NCBI GenBank assembly: GCA_945869935.1
Contig: CAMBSA010000121.1
Coordinates: 1 to 6,298, forward strand
Source: Bordetella parapertussis
GTDB lineage: Bacteria > Pseudomonadota > Gammaproteobacteria > Burkholderiales > SG8-39
Length of the DNA: 6,298 nucleotides
Reading direction: 5' to 3'
Part shown: piece after piece, positions 5,758 to 6,298 of the stretch
How positions within the stretch are numbered: the stretch's first letter is position 1
Layout: every line of letters starts with the position of its first letter
Made by a program: the position numbers and the translations under genes
Notes under the pieces: generated by a model
The model's database searches: none
The model's input: only the letters and a program-made list of their open reading frames with translations
What the model was told of the DNA's origin: nothing

Positions 5758-6298
5758 TCAGGGATGGAAAAGATAGAGTCGGTAGCTGGTGGCCTTGAGA
5801 GCGGATGATTCGATGAAAACGCGCACCGGTTGCTCGCTGCTCGGCGCGAAGATGCGACTCTCGGCGCGCGAGGCGTTCTGGCCGAGATAATCGCTGGGCT
5901 GTAACACCCGGCGCGCGAGCGGCTGGTCGCGGTCATCGGTGAGTGTCAGTTCCAGGGCAGGGTAGGCCTGCGGGAAGGGCGCGCGGTTTCGCAGCGTCGC
6001 GGCAAGCACCATCACGCCGGGATTGTTCGGGTGGCCCTGAAGGTCCGAGGTCTCGATGCTCAGGAGTTCGGAACGACGCGGCAACGGCAGTTCGCAGCCA
6101 AGGGCCGCGCAGAATTCTTCAAGGTACGGTTTGGTTTCGGGCAGAAGCAAAGCGATCGTGCCCCGATATTGGAATGCCGCCTGCGCGCCAAGCGCGATCA
6201 GCAGGGCCGCGCTACCCCCAATCCAGAGCGCGGTGCGGCGTTTGTGCGGCTTCGGGCCGAAGTCGAGCAGGACCGGGTCTTCAGGCTCGGAGGCCATC
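5758..6298 (-). CDS. DUF3426 membrane protein, C-terminal part (5' end cut by window)
   Basis: The C-terminal portion of a DUF3426 protein, a family of unknown function common in beta- and gammaproteobacteria, often with an N-terminal MJ0042-type zinc ribbon. Counting from the methionine at 6297, a cytoplasmic basic patch (KPHKRR) precedes one membrane helix at about 22-42. An outer domain then carries the family's features: a Cys pair (Cys63, Cys68; FCAALGC), LPLPRRSELLSIETSDL, LAATLRNRAPFPQAYPALEL, ARRVLQPSDYL, and the ending YRLYLFHP. The methionine at 6297 may well be internal, because the zinc ribbon and linker would lie upstream, beyond the window edge. I therefore treat the gene as partial. 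From memory, this family often sits next to prmA in betaproteobacteria, but that flank is not visible here. Confidence 0.88.
   Translation of the reverse strand, partial: MASEPEDPVLLDFGPKPHKRRTALWIGGSAALLIALGAQAAFQYRGTIALLLPETKPYLEEFCAALGCELPLPRRSELLSIETSDLQGHPNNPGVMVLAATLRNRAPFPQAYPALELTLTDDRDQPLARRVLQPSDYLGQNASRAESRIFAPSSEQPVRVFIESSALKATSYRLYLFHP

Noticed and set aside
6295..6297. ATG at 6297 as the true start of the DUF3426 gene
   Set aside because: The family usually has an N-terminal zinc ribbon and linker upstream. With only one base left in the window, this ATG cannot be confirmed and is probably internal.
1..6298. CRISPR array, insertion sequence, tRNA or other RNA gene, toxin-antitoxin or defence genes
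   Set aside because: No regularly spaced repeats, transposase motifs or tRNA-like folds were seen on either strand. All sizeable coding frames are accounted for by known housekeeping or catabolic families.

Overview
The window looks like an ordinary piece of a GC-rich proteobacterial chromosome, most likely betaproteobacterial (Burkholderiales-like). The evidence is a Bug/TctC solute receptor with no permease beside it, a DUF3426 protein, a PfkB kinase resembling the Burkholderia nucleoside kinase, and a SlyB-type lipoprotein. The taxonomic call is inferred from gene content; no rRNA or other marker gene is present. Seven protein genes fill nearly all of the sequence, and both end genes are cut by the window edge.

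Left part (1-2225, minus strand): a flavin-dependent aromatic hydroxylase of the salicylate / 3-hydroxybenzoate 6-hydroxylase type is followed 105 bp downstream by a Bug/TctC periplasmic receptor that runs off the left edge. Together they look like a small accessory catabolic unit, with capture of a carboxylate followed by ring hydroxylation. The gap between them holds two overlapping inverted repeats that could form competing RNA hairpins.

Middle (2226-3335): a 184-bp divergent intergenic region separates the hydroxylase from apaH (plus strand), which encodes the symmetrical Ap4A hydrolase. apaH converges on the next minus-strand gene. The 110-bp gap between their ends carries two GC-rich hairpins, probably a shared transcription end, within a span bounded by short inverted repeats.

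Right part (3336-6298, minus strand, read from right to left): the C-terminal part of a DUF3426 membrane protein, then a PfkB-family kinase (nucleoside-kinase-like), then 14 bp later a SlyB-like glycine-zipper lipoprotein, then a PlsC-type acyltransferase. The kinase and lipoprotein are clearly co-transcribed. The acyltransferase shares a strand and frame with slyB, but a hairpin and a promoter-like sequence sit exactly between them, and its start codon is unclear.

I found no mobile element, CRISPR array, RNA gene, toxin-antitoxin or defence module, and no convincing undescribed multi-gene system. The points most worth a second look are the intergenic structures at 953-997, 3226-3340 and 4180-4226, the unresolved acyltransferase start, and the unknown substrates of the hydroxylase/receptor pair and the PfkB kinase.
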